Of a stretch of DNA of 64,000 nucleotides, positions 18,173 through 27,819 are shown in pieces. The stretch's first letter is position 1. Each line of letters opens with the position of its first letter. Below the pieces are notes generated by a model that was not told where the DNA came from, did no database searches, and saw only the letters and a program-made list of their open reading frames with translations. The position numbers were made by a program, and so were the translations under genes. Source of the stretch: an uncultured Ignavibacteria bacterium (GTDB lineage: Bacteria; Bacteroidota; Ignavibacteria; SZUA-365); NCBI GenBank assembly GCA_913061095.1, contig CAJXVM010000001.1, forward strand, positions 124,001-188,000, in the 5' to 3' direction.

Positions 18173-19069
18173 ATGAAGACACTCGGCATCACACAGAATT
18201 TCCTCGGCCTGGATGAACATCACAGCAGCCTCGACACCTCGGCTATTGCGATCGTTCAGGCGCCGTATGAGCATACGGTATCCTACGGCGGCGGCACGGG
18301 ACGCGGTCCGGCGGCAATTCTCGAGGCATCGCATTACGTGGAATTCTGGGATGAGGAATTCGGCCGCGAACTGGCAACCGACAGGGGGATCGCAACTATC
18401 GCCGCGCCGGATTTTGCTTCGTCCGTTGACGAGGATGCACTGGACATCATCGAGGAACAGGTCGCCACACTGCTGGAGAGAGACAGATTCGTCGCCACCC
18501 TCGGCGGTGAACACACCGTGTCGCGCGCGCCGATTCGCGCGCATTTCAATCGCTTTCCCGGGATGACCGTCCTGCAGATCGACGCACACTCCGATCTTCG
18601 TGAATCATACGAAGGCTCGCCCTGGAGCCATGCCTGCGTCATGTCGCGCGTGCTGGAATTTCTGCCTCCCGAGCGCCTCGTACAGGCGGGTGTTCGCGCA
18701 CAGTGCCGCGAGGAATACGAACGAATCGAACGCGACGGCATTCAGACCTTTTTCGGATGGGAAATCCGCCAGGGGGTATATGGCCGTTCGTGGAAAGAGC
18801 GCGTGCTGGATGCCTGCGGCGAAGAGGTGTATATCACCTTTGACATCGACGGGCTCGATCCCTCCATCATGCCGGCGACCGGCACACCGGAACCGGGCGG
18901 ACTGTACTGGGACGAGACCATTCAGCTGCTGAAGATGATCGGGAAACATCGCCGCATCATCGGATTCGATCTTGTTGAACTCGCTCCCATCGAGGGAAAC
19001 CCGGGACCGGACTTCCTTGCAGCAAAACTGGTTTCCAAGATGCTGAATGCAGCATTCACCGGACGCTGA
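18173..19069 (+). CDS. speB: agmatinase (ureohydrolase family)
   Basis: 298 residues from the ATG at 18173. Binuclear manganese ureohydrolase with all three metal-binding signatures: GGEHTVS, DAHSDLRE and FDIDGLDPS, plus EPGGLYWDE in the active-site region. The length and motif spacing fit agmatinase (agmatine to putrescine and urea) better than arginase, but related guanidino- or formimidoyl-hydrolases cannot be excluded by eye. Cytoplasmic. It could be read through from the upstream metalloprotease gene; functional linkage is not obvious. Convergent with rluD. Confidence 0.85.
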   Translation: MKTLGITQNFLGLDEHHSSLDTSAIAIVQAPYEHTVSYGGGTGRGPAAILEASHYVEFWDEEFGRELATDRGIATIAAPDFASSVDEDALDIIEEQVATLLERDRFVATLGGEHTVSRAPIRAHFNRFPGMTVLQIDAHSDLRESYEGSPWSHACVMSRVLEFLPPERLVQAGVRAQCREEYERIERDGIQTFFGWEIRQGVYGRSWKERVLDACGEEVYITFDIDGLDPSIMPATGTPEPGGLYWDETIQLLKMIGKHRRIIGFDLVELAPIEGNPGPDFLAAKLVSKMLNAAFTGR

Positions 19070-19197
19070 TCGCTTCGGCCTCCTCCCTCCTCCACCATTC
19101 GCAGCGTTCCGTGGAATTCAGCGGGTCTCCCTACCGGGATCATCGTGCGTTTCCGGAAACAACGCATCCGCCCCCGGTCTTCGGCACGGGGTATGTG

Positions 19198-20232
19198 TTA
19201 CACGGACAGGTATGCACGAATGTTCCTGAGCAGATCCTGCATGTCATCGGGCAGTTCGGAGCTGAAGCGCACCTTCTCGCCGGTTGCGGGATGGATAAAT
19301 CCCAGTGTCCGCGCATGCAGTGCCTGCCGGGGCATCGCCGCCAGCATTTCATTGATAAAGGCTTTGTAGCGTCCGGTCACATTCCCGTAGTGGATGCGTC
19401 TTCCGCCGTAGGTAGGATCCCCGAAAAGCGGGTGTCGTATCGAAGTTAGGTGGACACGAATCTGATGGGTGCGTCCCGTCTGCAGCTGCAATCGCAGAAG
19501 CGAAAAATACGTCAGATCCTCAAGCACCTCATAGTGCGTGACGGCGTGCTTTCCGCCTTCCACCACCGCCATTTTCTTTCTGTCGCTCGGGTGTCGCGCC
19601 AGTGGCGCCTCCACTGTTCCCTGCGACTGCTTCATGCTGCCCCAGACGATGGCCTGATATTCCCGCTCAATGCTGTGGTCGGCGAACTGTCGGGCGATGA
19701 GCTGATGGGCGCGGTCGTTCTTCGCAACCGCCAGCAGGCCCGACGTGTCTTTGTCGAGCCGGTGCAGGATACCGGGACGTTCCTCACCGCGCTTGCTCGA
19801 CAGCTGTTCAGTGTGATACAGAAGGGCGTTGACAAGTGTACCGGTGTAGTTTCCATACGCGGGATGCGTCACCATACCCGCCGGTTTGTTGACGATGAGG
19901 ATATCATCGTCTTCGTACAGGATGTCCAGTGGAATTTTTTCAGGCCGTACTTCGGGCGGGGGCGGTTTCGGCACCGTACACACGACGGTATCGCCTGGAA
20001 GCACAAGGCGACCGGCTTTTTCAACAACGCGTCCATTGACGGTCACGCCTCCCGCTTCGATCAGCGATTTTACTTTTGTCCGTGAAGCGTTTTCGACACT
20101 GCGGGTAATGAACTGGTCGAGCCGGACGCGTCGCGCATTCGGCGCCGAACGCAGTTCGTAGACGGTGACTTCCGGACTGTCCTCCTCCTGCTCGAGTTCA
20201 TCTGAATCCGGAGGCGTGGTATCATCAGTCAT
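19198..20232 (-). CDS. rluD: 23S rRNA pseudouridine synthase, RluD family
   Basis: 344 residues from the ATG at 20232, which overlaps the lspA stop by 8 bases. Acidic N-terminal extension, S4 RNA-binding domain (about residues 30-90, VRLDQFITRSV ... GGVTVNGR), then the RluA/RluD catalytic domain with the signature HRLDKDTSGLL containing the catalytic Asp, and the RTHQIRVH motif. Isomerises uridines in large-subunit rRNA (RluD targets helix 69). Last gene of a long minus-strand operon beginning at yggS. RluC or RluA-type specificity is the alternative; the lspA-rluD pairing is common and supports RluD. Confidence 0.92.
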   Translation of the reverse strand: MTDDTTPPDSDELEQEEDSPEVTVYELRSAPNARRVRLDQFITRSVENASRTKVKSLIEAGGVTVNGRVVEKAGRLVLPGDTVVCTVPKPPPPEVRPEKIPLDILYEDDDILIVNKPAGMVTHPAYGNYTGTLVNALLYHTEQLSSKRGEERPGILHRLDKDTSGLLAVAKNDRAHQLIARQFADHSIEREYQAIVWGSMKQSQGTVEAPLARHPSDRKKMAVVEGGKHAVTHYEVLEDLTYFSLLRLQLQTGRTHQIRVHLTSIRHPLFGDPTYGGRRIHYGNVTGRYKAFINEMLAAMPRQALHARTLGFIHPATGEKVRFSSELPDDMQDLLRNIRAYLSV

Positions 20233-20803
20233 GGGATTCCGGGGTATCCGGTTTTTCCGTACTGTCGTCTCCACTCTGGGGAAGACCGACGATGAGCAGG
20301 ACGACAACGCCAACGGACACTGCTGCATCTGCGATATTGAAGATCGGCCAGAACTTGAACGCTCCCCCACCGATCGTCACCGTGAAAAGATCAAGGTCGA
20401 TAAAATCAACGACGTTGCCGTAGAAGATGGGTGCGGTGTCGTAGAACCAGCCGTAGAATGTGCGATCGATGAGATTGCCGACTGCGCCGGCGAGAATGAG
20501 CGCGAGTGCGACGCGCAGCCAGGGATTGCCGTTGCGATGGCGCCACAGGTAGAAGACAATTCCGATCGATGCGATGAAGGCGACGATGACGAGCAGCAGC
20601 TTGCCACCGATATCCAGCCCGAACGCCATGTTTGGATTCTCGATATAGGTGATCTTCAGCCAGTCGCCCAGAACGGATATCGATTCCCCGTAGTCCATTC
20701 CCTCGATGGAGATACCGATCGCCGGAAGGGACAATCCTTTCACGATAAGCTTGGTCACCTGATCCGCGATCAGGATTCCGAGCGTCAGAAACAGAATGCG
20801 CAT
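20225..20803 (-). CDS. lspA: lipoprotein signal peptidase
   Basis: 192 residues. Inner-membrane aspartyl protease (SPase II) that cleaves prolipoproteins. Four hydrophobic segments are visible, with the conserved elements ADQVTKLIV near the N terminus, NPNMAFG, and the two catalytic aspartates in GNLIDR and FNIADAAV. A short acidic cytoplasmic tail follows the last membrane segment. Its start is 28 bases after the DksA-like gene and its stop overlaps rluD. The window contains at least one clear lipoprotein substrate (34009). Confidence 0.95.
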   Translation of the reverse strand: MRILFLTLGILIADQVTKLIVKGLSLPAIGISIEGMDYGESISVLGDWLKITYIENPNMAFGLDIGGKLLLVIVAFIASIGIVFYLWRHRNGNPWLRVALALILAGAVGNLIDRTFYGWFYDTAPIFYGNVVDFIDLDLFTVTIGGGAFKFWPIFNIADAAVSVGVVVLLIVGLPQSGDDSTEKPDTPESHD

Positions 20804-20830
20804 GTGTCTCGTGCCGTCTCCCGTTCTCTG

Positions 20831-21994
20831 CTAGCGAACCTTTGTTTCCTGTTTACAGCTGACGCACATACGTGCGTGCGGCACGGCTTCGAGACGCCCT
20901 TTCTCGATCAGGTTTCCGCAGACGATGCAGATGCCATAATTCCCGCTCTTGATGCGCTGCAGCGCGTCCGTAAGATGCGAGATGAACTTTCGCTCGCGCG
21001 CCGCGAAGAGATACGCTTTTTCGCGCTCCATCGCATCCGTGCCCTGGTCGGCCATATGCAGCGAATAGGTTGAGTCGTCGGTGAACTCGCCCGTTGAGTT
21101 GTCGTTGAGGCGTTCCTCGATGCTCATCAGCTCTTCGTTGGCATCGTGGATTTTCTGCAGGATGATTTCCTTGAAATAGTCGAGGTCGCCGACGGAATAA
21201 CTTACCGATTCACGAGGCAGAGCCGGCGCTGCAGCCTCGCTCTTCTTCCGCATCAGGTTCCCCTGTTTGCCCTGGAATTTAGGGACGGGCACGGGGGCCT
21301 TTTTACTGCGGCGCGTGTACTTGCGCTTGGGCCTGCTTTCTGCAGCGGCAGTCTCGGCTGCTTCCTTCTCGGCTGATGTTTTCGGCAGCGGTGTCGCGGC
21401 AGTCGGCTTTTTGGAAGTACGTGACGTTGCTTTCGACGCACGCTTCCGGGCCGTCGCCTTTTTCGCAGCAGTTTTTTTCACCGACGCTTTCTTTGTCGTC
21501 TTTTTCGCCGCAGTCTTTTTTGCTGCAGATGTTTTCGCAGAAGTCTTCTTCACGGCGGTTTTCTTCGCTGACTTCTTCGCTGCCGATTTCTTCGTCGCCG
21601 TCGATTTCTTTGCAGCGGTCTTCTTCGCCGCCGTCGACTTCTTCGCGGCAGTCTTCTTCGTGGCCGTCGACTTCTTCGCGGCGGTCTTCTTCGTGGCCGT
21701 CGACTTCTTCGCGGCAGTCTTCTTCGTCGCCTTCTTTGCCGTCGCCTTCTTCGCAGTGGACTTCTTCACCGCTGATTTCTTTGCAGCCGACTTTGCTGAG
21801 GCTGTTTTCTTTGCGGTTGACTTGCGGGTGGCAGTTTTATTCGCGCCGGATTTGCCCGCTGTCGACTTGCGCGCGGAAGTACTCTTCTTCTTGGACGCAG
21901 CTGTTTTCTTCACAGTGGATTTTTTCTTTGCTGTAGAGGACGTGGCCTTTCCGGCCTCCTCATCTTTCTTTTTTTTCGATGTTTTCGCTGCCAT
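20831..21994 (-). CDS. DksA/TraR-type zinc-finger protein with long histone H1-like Lys/Ala tail
   Basis: 387 residues from the ATG at 21994 (GGAG upstream). Residues ~1-205 are almost only Lys, Ala, Ser and Thr in AAKKS/TKKTA repeats like eukaryotic H1 tails or chlamydial/Bordetella H1-like proteins. Residues ~205-265 are a basic Pro-rich linker. The C-terminal ~120 residues carry a coiled-coil hairpin and a C4 zinc finger (CIVCGNLIEKG ... CVSCK) of the DksA/TraR family, which acts at the RNA polymerase secondary channel. I infer a protein that can bind nucleic acid through the tail and polymerase through the DksA part. At the DNA level the tail contains near-identical 33-bp tandem units. 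Sits between ileS and lspA in one operon. Confidence 0.85.
   Translation of the reverse strand: MAAKTSKKKKDEEAGKATSSTAKKKSTVKKTAASKKKSTSARKSTAGKSGANKTATRKSTAKKTASAKSAAKKSAVKKSTAKKATAKKATKKTAAKKSTATKKTAAKKSTATKKTAAKKSTAAKKTAAKKSTATKKSAAKKSAKKTAVKKTSAKTSAAKKTAAKKTTKKASVKKTAAKKATARKRASKATSRTSKKPTAATPLPKTSAEKEAAETAAAESRPKRKYTRRSKKAPVPVPKFQGKQGNLMRKKSEAAAPALPRESVSYSVGDLDYFKEIILQKIHDANEELMSIEERLNDNSTGEFTDDSTYSLHMADQGTDAMEREKAYLFAARERKFISHLTDALQRIKSGNYGICIVCGNLIEKGRLEAVPHARMCVSCKQETKVR
21600..21731 (-). repeat. four tandem 33-bp units in the H1-like tail
   Basis: Four consecutive 33-base units (starting near 21600, 21633, 21666 and 21699) each encode the same 11-residue Lys/Ala/Thr pattern with few base differences. 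The near-identity at third positions points to recent slippage or duplication, so copy number probably varies between strains. Confidence 0.8.
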
Positions 21995-22038
21995 GATGCG
22001 TTCTCCAGTGAAATGGCAAAATATACGGAGCGGCACTC

Positions 22039-25000
22039 TCACTCATCAAGTGCGCTCAAGATGCTGACGCTGCATGTGAGATCGTTGACGCTGAGGTCGG
22101 TACCCTCTTCGAGTGCTTCCTGCGCCAGGACGATATTCTTTGCCAGCGTTTCAGCGCAAATATACGATTCCCGTCGATCAATTGCCTGCTTCAGGCGCTC
22201 TTCTTCAGTGAATATCGTAATCTGAATCCGGTCGGTGACCTCGAAATCCGCATCCTTGCGCATTCCCTGAATCCTGCTGATGAATTCACGGGCGATACCC
22301 TCATCGATCAGTTCCTCAGTCAGTGATGTGTCAAGTGCGACAACGACATCGTCATCCGACCCGATCGTCCATCCTTCAATATCCTCGTGCCTGATTTCAA
22401 TATCCTCGAGTCCGAGTGTGACCTGCTCCCCGTCGATATCGAGTTCGAGCTGTCCCGCGCGTTCAACGTTGTTGATCTCGTCGGCGGTGAGTTGACTGAC
22501 ACGCGCCGCGATGGGCTTGACGAGCTTTCCGTACTTTGGTCCGATCGACTTGAAATTCGGTTTCGCACTCTTGCGCAGCAAATCTGAATCACCCGGGATG
22601 AACTCGATTTCGTGAATGTTTGTCTCTTCGAGTATGACATCACGCATTGCGCGGATGTTCGCGGCGACCGCATCATCACCCGTCGCGATGAGGATGCGTG
22701 CCAGAGGCTGGCGAGTCTTGAGGCGTGTCTGCTCGCGGAGGCCGCGTGTGAGATACACTACGCGCTGCGCGTCATGCATTTTGCGCATGAGAGCATCATC
22801 GATGTGCCCGGGTTCGGGAAGAAGCGCGAGATGCACGGATTCACTGATCGCAGGATCCTCCAATGACGCCGTCAGACGGCGGTAGAGATTCTCGGCCATG
22901 AACGGAGCGATCGGTGACATCAGCTGAGCGATGACCACCAGACAGCGATGCAGCGTCTGGAAGGCCGCGAGCTTGTCATGCGACATTTCTCCCTTCCAGA
23001 AGCGGCGCCTGTTGCGCCGAACATACCAGTTCGACAGCTGGTCGATGGTGAACTCCGAAATCGCGCGTGCAGCCGGCGTCACGTCGTAGCGGTCCATGCT
23101 CCCGCGCACGTCACGGATGAGCGCGTTGAGCTCGGTGAGAATCCACTGATCGATCTCAGGGCGCTTTTCAATCGGCACCTCATCCTCGTTCGCGGTGAAG
23201 CCGTCGATTTCCGCATAGAGCACGAAGAACTGATACGTGTTGATCAGCGCACGGAAGAAATTCTTCTGCACACCTTCAATGTCCTTTTCATTGAACATGG
23301 TCTGCCGCCAGGGCGGACTGTTGACCGTCAGATACCAGCGTGTCGCGTCCGCGCCGTATTCCTCGAGCACGTAAAACGGGTCGACGACGTTGCCGCGGGA
23401 CTTCGACATCTTCTGTCCCTTCTTATCGAGCACCAGTTCGTTGACAATGAGATTTTTATACGCGGGTTTGTCGAACAGTGCAGCTGCGATGGCGTGCAAT
23501 GTGTAAAACCACCCGCGCGTCTGGTCGATGCCCTCGCAGATGAAGTCCGCAGGGAAACTGGATTCGAACAGTTCCCTGTTCTCGAACGGATAGTGATACT
23601 GAGCGAATGGCATCGCACCGGAATCGAACCATACGTCGATGAGCTCCGGCGTGCGCCGGTAGATCTTTCCATCCCGCTCAAAGAGAATATCGTCGACCCA
23701 CGGCTTGTGAAGGTCGATGTCGTCGCGCGTCGGTGAAACCCGTTCGCCGTCAACGATACGGAAGCCTTCGAGCAGATCATCGACGGAGCCGACGAATATC
23801 ATGTCCGATCCGTCTTCCGCCACCCAGATGGGCAGCGGTGTCCCCCAGTAGCGATCGCGCGAGAGCGACCAGTCCTTGTTGTCTTCGAGCCAGTTGCCGA
23901 AGCGGCCGGTGCCGACTTCCGGCGGATACCAGTCGATCTCCCGGTTCAGTTCAATCATGCGCTCGGCGTAGTCCGTCGTGCGAATGTACCAGCTGTCGCG
24001 GGCATAGTAGATCAGTGGATTGTCACAGCGCCAGCAGTGAGGATAACTGTGCAGGTAATCCTTGTTCGCGCTGTATATCTGGCCGTTCTGCTTCAGCAGA
24101 CGAATGATATCGGGATCGACGCCTTCCTCCCTGTGGGTGGCAAACTGAATCGTTTTCACCAAACGCCCCTTGAAGTCACTGATCTCGTCGGTAAACCGTC
24201 CGCTTGTCGTGACGGGAAGAATGAACGGCAGATCATACTTCTTCATCATTTCGTAGTCATCCACGCCGAACGCGGGGGCGATATGCACGATGCCGGAGCC
24301 ATCCTCTGTTGTCACGAAATCGCCCGCGATGAGGTAGAATCCCTTTTCCTCCACGGGCACGTAATCGAACAGGCGCTCGTATTCCATGCCGAGCAGCTGT
24401 TCGCCACGCATCTCCTCGAGAATTTCGTACTCCTCGCTGATCACCGACAGCCGTTCCTTCGCGAGGTAGAGAACCCCGTGCTCTTCAGACCGAATCTTTA
24501 CGTATTCGACGTCAGGATTGACCGCGAGCGCCACGTTGGAAATCAGTGTCCACGGCGTCGTCGTCCACACGAGGATATGCGCGTCTTCGTTCCTGCAGCG
24601 AAATTTCACGTAGACGTTCATGTCCTGCACGTCCTCGTATCCGAGCGCGAGCTCATGCGACGAGAGCGGCGTCTCACAGTGCGGACACTGCGGCACGATT
24701 TTGAATCCCTTGTAAATCAGTCCCTTCTCGTGGAAACGCTTCAGCGCCCACCACACCGACTCGATGTAATCATTCGTGCATGTGATGTAGGCATCTTCAA
24801 GGTTGATCCAGTATCCCATGCGCTCTGTCAGCTTCTGCCAGCCCTCGGGATACTCGATGTGATGATAGACGAACTCCTTGGCTTTCGTATTGAACTTCGC
24901 GACGCCGAATTTCTCAATGTCGGATTTCTGCTCGAATTTGAGTTCACGCTCCAGCGCGACCTCGATGGGAAGACCATGTGTATCCCACCCGGCCTTGCGC

Positions 25001-25245
25001 TGCACCCGGTATCCGGTCACCGTCTTGTAGCGGCAGATCATGTCCTTGAGCGCCCGCGAAACCACGTGATGAATGCCTGGCCGTCCGTTCACCGACGGCG
25101 GTCCTTCGTAGAACGTATACTGGGGCGCATCCGCGCGCTCATCGATGCTTTTCTGGAAAATGCCGCGCTCCTCCCAGAAGGCGAGGATTTCCTTTTCGAG
25201 GTCAGAATAGCGGAAGCGTTCGGGAAAGGGTTCGAAGGTGGCCAT
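22039..25245 (-). CDS. ileS: isoleucyl-tRNA synthetase, IleRS2 type with GxHH signature
   Basis: 1068 residues. Class I synthetase charging tRNA-Ile. The length, the N-terminal start MATFEPFPERF and the absence of a C-terminal zinc-finger motif indicate the eukaryote-like IleRS2 type. The first signature is GIHH at residues 57-60 instead of HxGH, that is, the first and third residues are swapped. The second signature KMSKS is normal at residues 612-616. An editing (CP1) domain lies between, and the anticodon-binding region follows. IleRS2 enzymes are naturally tolerant of mupirocin. The gene overlaps none of its neighbours and lies between DUF2905 and the DksA-like gene in a housekeeping operon, so it is probably the sole ileS, though a second copy elsewhere cannot be excluded. 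Confidence 0.96.
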   Translation of the reverse strand: MATFEPFPERFRYSDLEKEILAFWEERGIFQKSIDERADAPQYTFYEGPPSVNGRPGIHHVVSRALKDMICRYKTVTGYRVQRKAGWDTHGLPIEVALERELKFEQKSDIEKFGVAKFNTKAKEFVYHHIEYPEGWQKLTERMGYWINLEDAYITCTNDYIESVWWALKRFHEKGLIYKGFKIVPQCPHCETPLSSHELALGYEDVQDMNVYVKFRCRNEDAHILVWTTTPWTLISNVALAVNPDVEYVKIRSEEHGVLYLAKERLSVISEEYEILEEMRGEQLLGMEYERLFDYVPVEEKGFYLIAGDFVTTEDGSGIVHIAPAFGVDDYEMMKKYDLPFILPVTTSGRFTDEISDFKGRLVKTIQFATHREEGVDPDIIRLLKQNGQIYSANKDYLHSYPHCWRCDNPLIYYARDSWYIRTTDYAERMIELNREIDWYPPEVGTGRFGNWLEDNKDWSLSRDRYWGTPLPIWVAEDGSDMIFVGSVDDLLEGFRIVDGERVSPTRDDIDLHKPWVDDILFERDGKIYRRTPELIDVWFDSGAMPFAQYHYPFENRELFESSFPADFICEGIDQTRGWFYTLHAIAAALFDKPAYKNLIVNELVLDKKGQKMSKSRGNVVDPFYVLEEYGADATRWYLTVNSPPWRQTMFNEKDIEGVQKNFFRALINTYQFFVLYAEIDGFTANEDEVPIEKRPEIDQWILTELNALIRDVRGSMDRYDVTPAARAISEFTIDQLSNWYVRRNRRRFWKGEMSHDKLAAFQTLHRCLVVIAQLMSPIAPFMAENLYRRLTASLEDPAISESVHLALLPEPGHIDDALMRKMHDAQRVVYLTRGLREQTRLKTRQPLARILIATGDDAVAANIRAMRDVILEETNIHEIEFIPGDSDLLRKSAKPNFKSIGPKYGKLVKPIAARVSQLTADEINNVERAGQLELDIDGEQVTLGLEDIEIRHEDIEGWTIGSDDDVVVALDTSLTEELIDEGIAREFISRIQGMRKDADFEVTDRIQITIFTEEERLKQAIDRRESYICAETLAKNIVLAQEALEEGTDLSVNDLTCSVSILSALDE

Positions 25246-25256
25246 GACGGTGCTGA

Positions 25257-25490
25257 TTACTTCTGTGAATGTCGTTGAATAAAATACGCGATCAGCGTAA
25301 GGACCGCGCTGAGAATGATGCTTGTCGTAAACGGCAGGTACAGTGACACGCCGGGGAGGTCGACTTCAACATCGCCGGGCAGCGCCCCGACAAGCGGAAT
25401 GGTCGGGAGATATACCATCGCGAGCACGACAGCGAGCACCAGAATGAAAAGAATGACGACCAGACGGAGAAATGCGAGCTGCTCTTCCAT
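25257..25490 (-). CDS. DUF2905-like small membrane protein
   Basis: 77 residues with two hydrophobic segments (about 8-30 and 52-70). Between them is LPGDVEVDLPGVSLYLPFTTSIILS, which fits the DUF2905 pattern of a GD-containing loop followed by a PxTTSI-type second membrane segment. The family has no established function; it is often found near recombination or tRNA genes. It starts 8 bases after punA and ends 11 bases before ileS, so it is part of the operon. Confidence 0.75.
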   Translation of the reverse strand: MEEQLAFLRLVVILFILVLAVVLAMVYLPTIPLVGALPGDVEVDLPGVSLYLPFTTSIILSAVLTLIAYFIQRHSQK

Positions 25491-25498
25491 TGTTGCGT

Positions 25499-26326
25499 CT
25501 ACGCCCGCAGGCGCGCGATCACTCCTTTCATCAGTGCACGAAGCTTCGGCTCGGTTTCATTCGCCGTTTTGATGATGGTCGGAACATCCACCGCTTCGAG
25601 CGCATCGGGAAAGCACTCGTCGGTAATGATGGAAAACGCGAGCACGTTCATTCCCATGTGTACCGCGACGATGTTCTCGGGCACAGTAGACATCCCCACG
25701 GCATCGGCACCGATGCCGCGCAGAAAACGGTACTCGGCACGCGTCTCCAGGTTCGGCCCGGCAACGGCGACAAACACGCCTTTGCGAAGAGGGATCTTCT
25801 CCGCGAGGGCAACATCTTCCGCGATGGAGATGTAGGCTTCGCTGTAAGCTTCACTCATGTCGGGAAAGCGGGGACCGAGCGACTCGTCGTTCGGTCCGAT
25901 AAGGGGATTATCGCCAATGAGATTGATGTGGTCCCATATGACCATGATATCACCCCGCCGGAAAACGGGGTTCATCCCTCCCGCGGCGTTTGAAATAAGC
26001 AGATCACGCACTCCCAGCTCGTGCATCACACGCACCGGGAATGTCACCTGCTTGAGCGTGTATCCTTCATAATAGTGGAAACGGCCCTGCATCGCGACGA
26101 CCGGCTTCCCGGCGAGAGTGCCGAATATCAGTTTGCCATGATGCGACTCCACCGTGGAGATCGGGAAATGCGGAATGTCAGCGTAATCGATCACGATTTC
26201 GGTGTCGATTTCCTCAACGAGACCGCCGAGGCCGGTTCCGAGGATGATCCCGACGCGCGGAGTCACCGCCGTTTTCATTCGAATGTAAGACACCGCCTCG
26301 TCAATGGCGGCGCGGAGATCAGTCAT
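25499..26326 (-). CDS. punA: purine-nucleoside phosphorylase (PNP, trimeric PunA type)
   Basis: 275 residues from the ATG at 26326, which overlaps the end of the divIVA-like gene by 8 bases; the long open frame upstream is out of register with homology. Motifs of the trimeric PNP/MTAP family: GIILGTGLGGL (phosphate loop), MQGRFHYYEGY, SNAAGGMN, and TRAEYRFLRGIGADAVGMSTVPE. Phosphorolysis of inosine and guanosine to free base and ribose-1-phosphate in purine salvage. Length is typical. Confidence 0.95.
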   Translation of the reverse strand: MTDLRAAIDEAVSYIRMKTAVTPRVGIILGTGLGGLVEEIDTEIVIDYADIPHFPISTVESHHGKLIFGTLAGKPVVAMQGRFHYYEGYTLKQVTFPVRVMHELGVRDLLISNAAGGMNPVFRRGDIMVIWDHINLIGDNPLIGPNDESLGPRFPDMSEAYSEAYISIAEDVALAEKIPLRKGVFVAVAGPNLETRAEYRFLRGIGADAVGMSTVPENIVAVHMGMNVLAFSIITDECFPDALEAVDVPTIIKTANETEPKLRALMKGVIARLRA

Positions 26327-26948
26327 TGTCGTTCTCCCGTTCGTCAAGTCGTTCAAGAATCTCATCGACGGTATCGGCGTCCAGCCCCTCGCGCGTGCTG
26401 GTCGCATTCCGGAGCGCCGAGCGCAGAGAGCGATTCTTCGGATGTTTCTCCAGGTCCGAGAGAAAATCCACCTGCGCCCGGAGGATGGATTTGATGCGCG
26501 TGATGAGTGCGAGCTTTTTGGTCTCCAGCAGATCGATCTGCTGCTGCAGGGCATCCATCCGTGCGTTGGCTTTCATCATCTGTCGCTCGGCGCGGCGCTC
26601 GGCATCACGAATAATGACCGCTGCCTCGTTCTTCGCGTTTTCGATGATCGCGGTCCGTTCCTTTTCGACCTTGTACGACATGGCAACGGCGCTCGCCTCT
26701 GCCTGTCCGACCATTTTCTGCGATGCGGCCTTCATTTCGCGCAGCATGGCGCGAACCTTCTGCTCGAGTTGCTGCGACTGCTGAAGCTGCTCCTCGAGAT
26801 GGAGCACATCACCTCGTAATGATGAGTTCTCCTCCGAAAGGGCGATGATATCCTCGGCAAGCAGTCGCAGGTACGAGCGCACTTCCTCCGGACTCAGGCC
26901 CTTCCGGACGGTTTTGAAATTTTTTCCGGCTATCGATTCGACGTTCAC
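26319..26948 (-). CDS. DivIVA-like coiled-coil protein
   Basis: 209 residues if started at the GTG at 26948, chosen because GAGGTG lies 6 bases upstream; a GTG at 26957 is an alternative. The N-terminal ~45 residues (IAGKNFKTVRKGLSPEEVRSYLRLLA) match the DivIVA membrane-binding lipid-interaction domain pattern with F-x(n)-G-Y/L-x-x-x-EV. The remainder is a long heptad coiled coil rich in Glu, Lys, Ala and Gln. DivIVA proteins bind curved membrane and recruit division, polarity or wall-growth factors; such proteins also occur next to yggS in many phyla. Overlaps punA and nearly abuts yggS. Confidence 0.85.
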   Translation of the reverse strand: MNVESIAGKNFKTVRKGLSPEEVRSYLRLLAEDIIALSEENSSLRGDVLHLEEQLQQSQQLEQKVRAMLREMKAASQKMVGQAEASAVAMSYKVEKERTAIIENAKNEAAVIIRDAERRAERQMMKANARMDALQQQIDLLETKKLALITRIKSILRAQVDFLSDLEKHPKNRSLRSALRNATSTREGLDADTVDEILERLDERENDND

Positions 26949-26958
26949 TGTCCGCACC

Positions 26959-27636
<678 letters not shown>

Positions 27637-27788
27637 AAACAGATGAATATATTCCCCAAGGGCATAATATCCAAAGTACAGCGCCGTCCGCGCGTTTGCA
27701 TCGATGGGGGTCGCTTCCATGTGCCGTCTGCAACCCGGCACGCGTGCGCAGTGAGGGGCGGATTTTCGAAAAAAGTGCCTCCTGCGTT

Positions 27789-27819
27789 TTGAAAATGTAT
27801 CTATTTATCCATAGATTCA
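27789..27819 (+). promoter_or_regulatory. candidate promoter of the PfkB kinase gene
   Basis: TTG at 27789-27791, 20-base spacer, TAGATTCA at 27812-27819. Same geometry as the other TTG-N20-TAnnTT boxes; about 85 bases before the ATG at 27904. Confidence 0.35.

Noticed and set aside
21267-22067. 266-residue plus-strand open frame opposite the H1-like tail gene
   Set aside because: It is the antisense image of Lys/Ala codons (Phe/Ala/Val repeats); the minus frame has the ribosome site and a zinc finger.
23500-25278. Long plus-strand open frames opposite ileS
   Set aside because: Antisense shadows of a gene with unmistakable synthetase motifs; no domain of their own.
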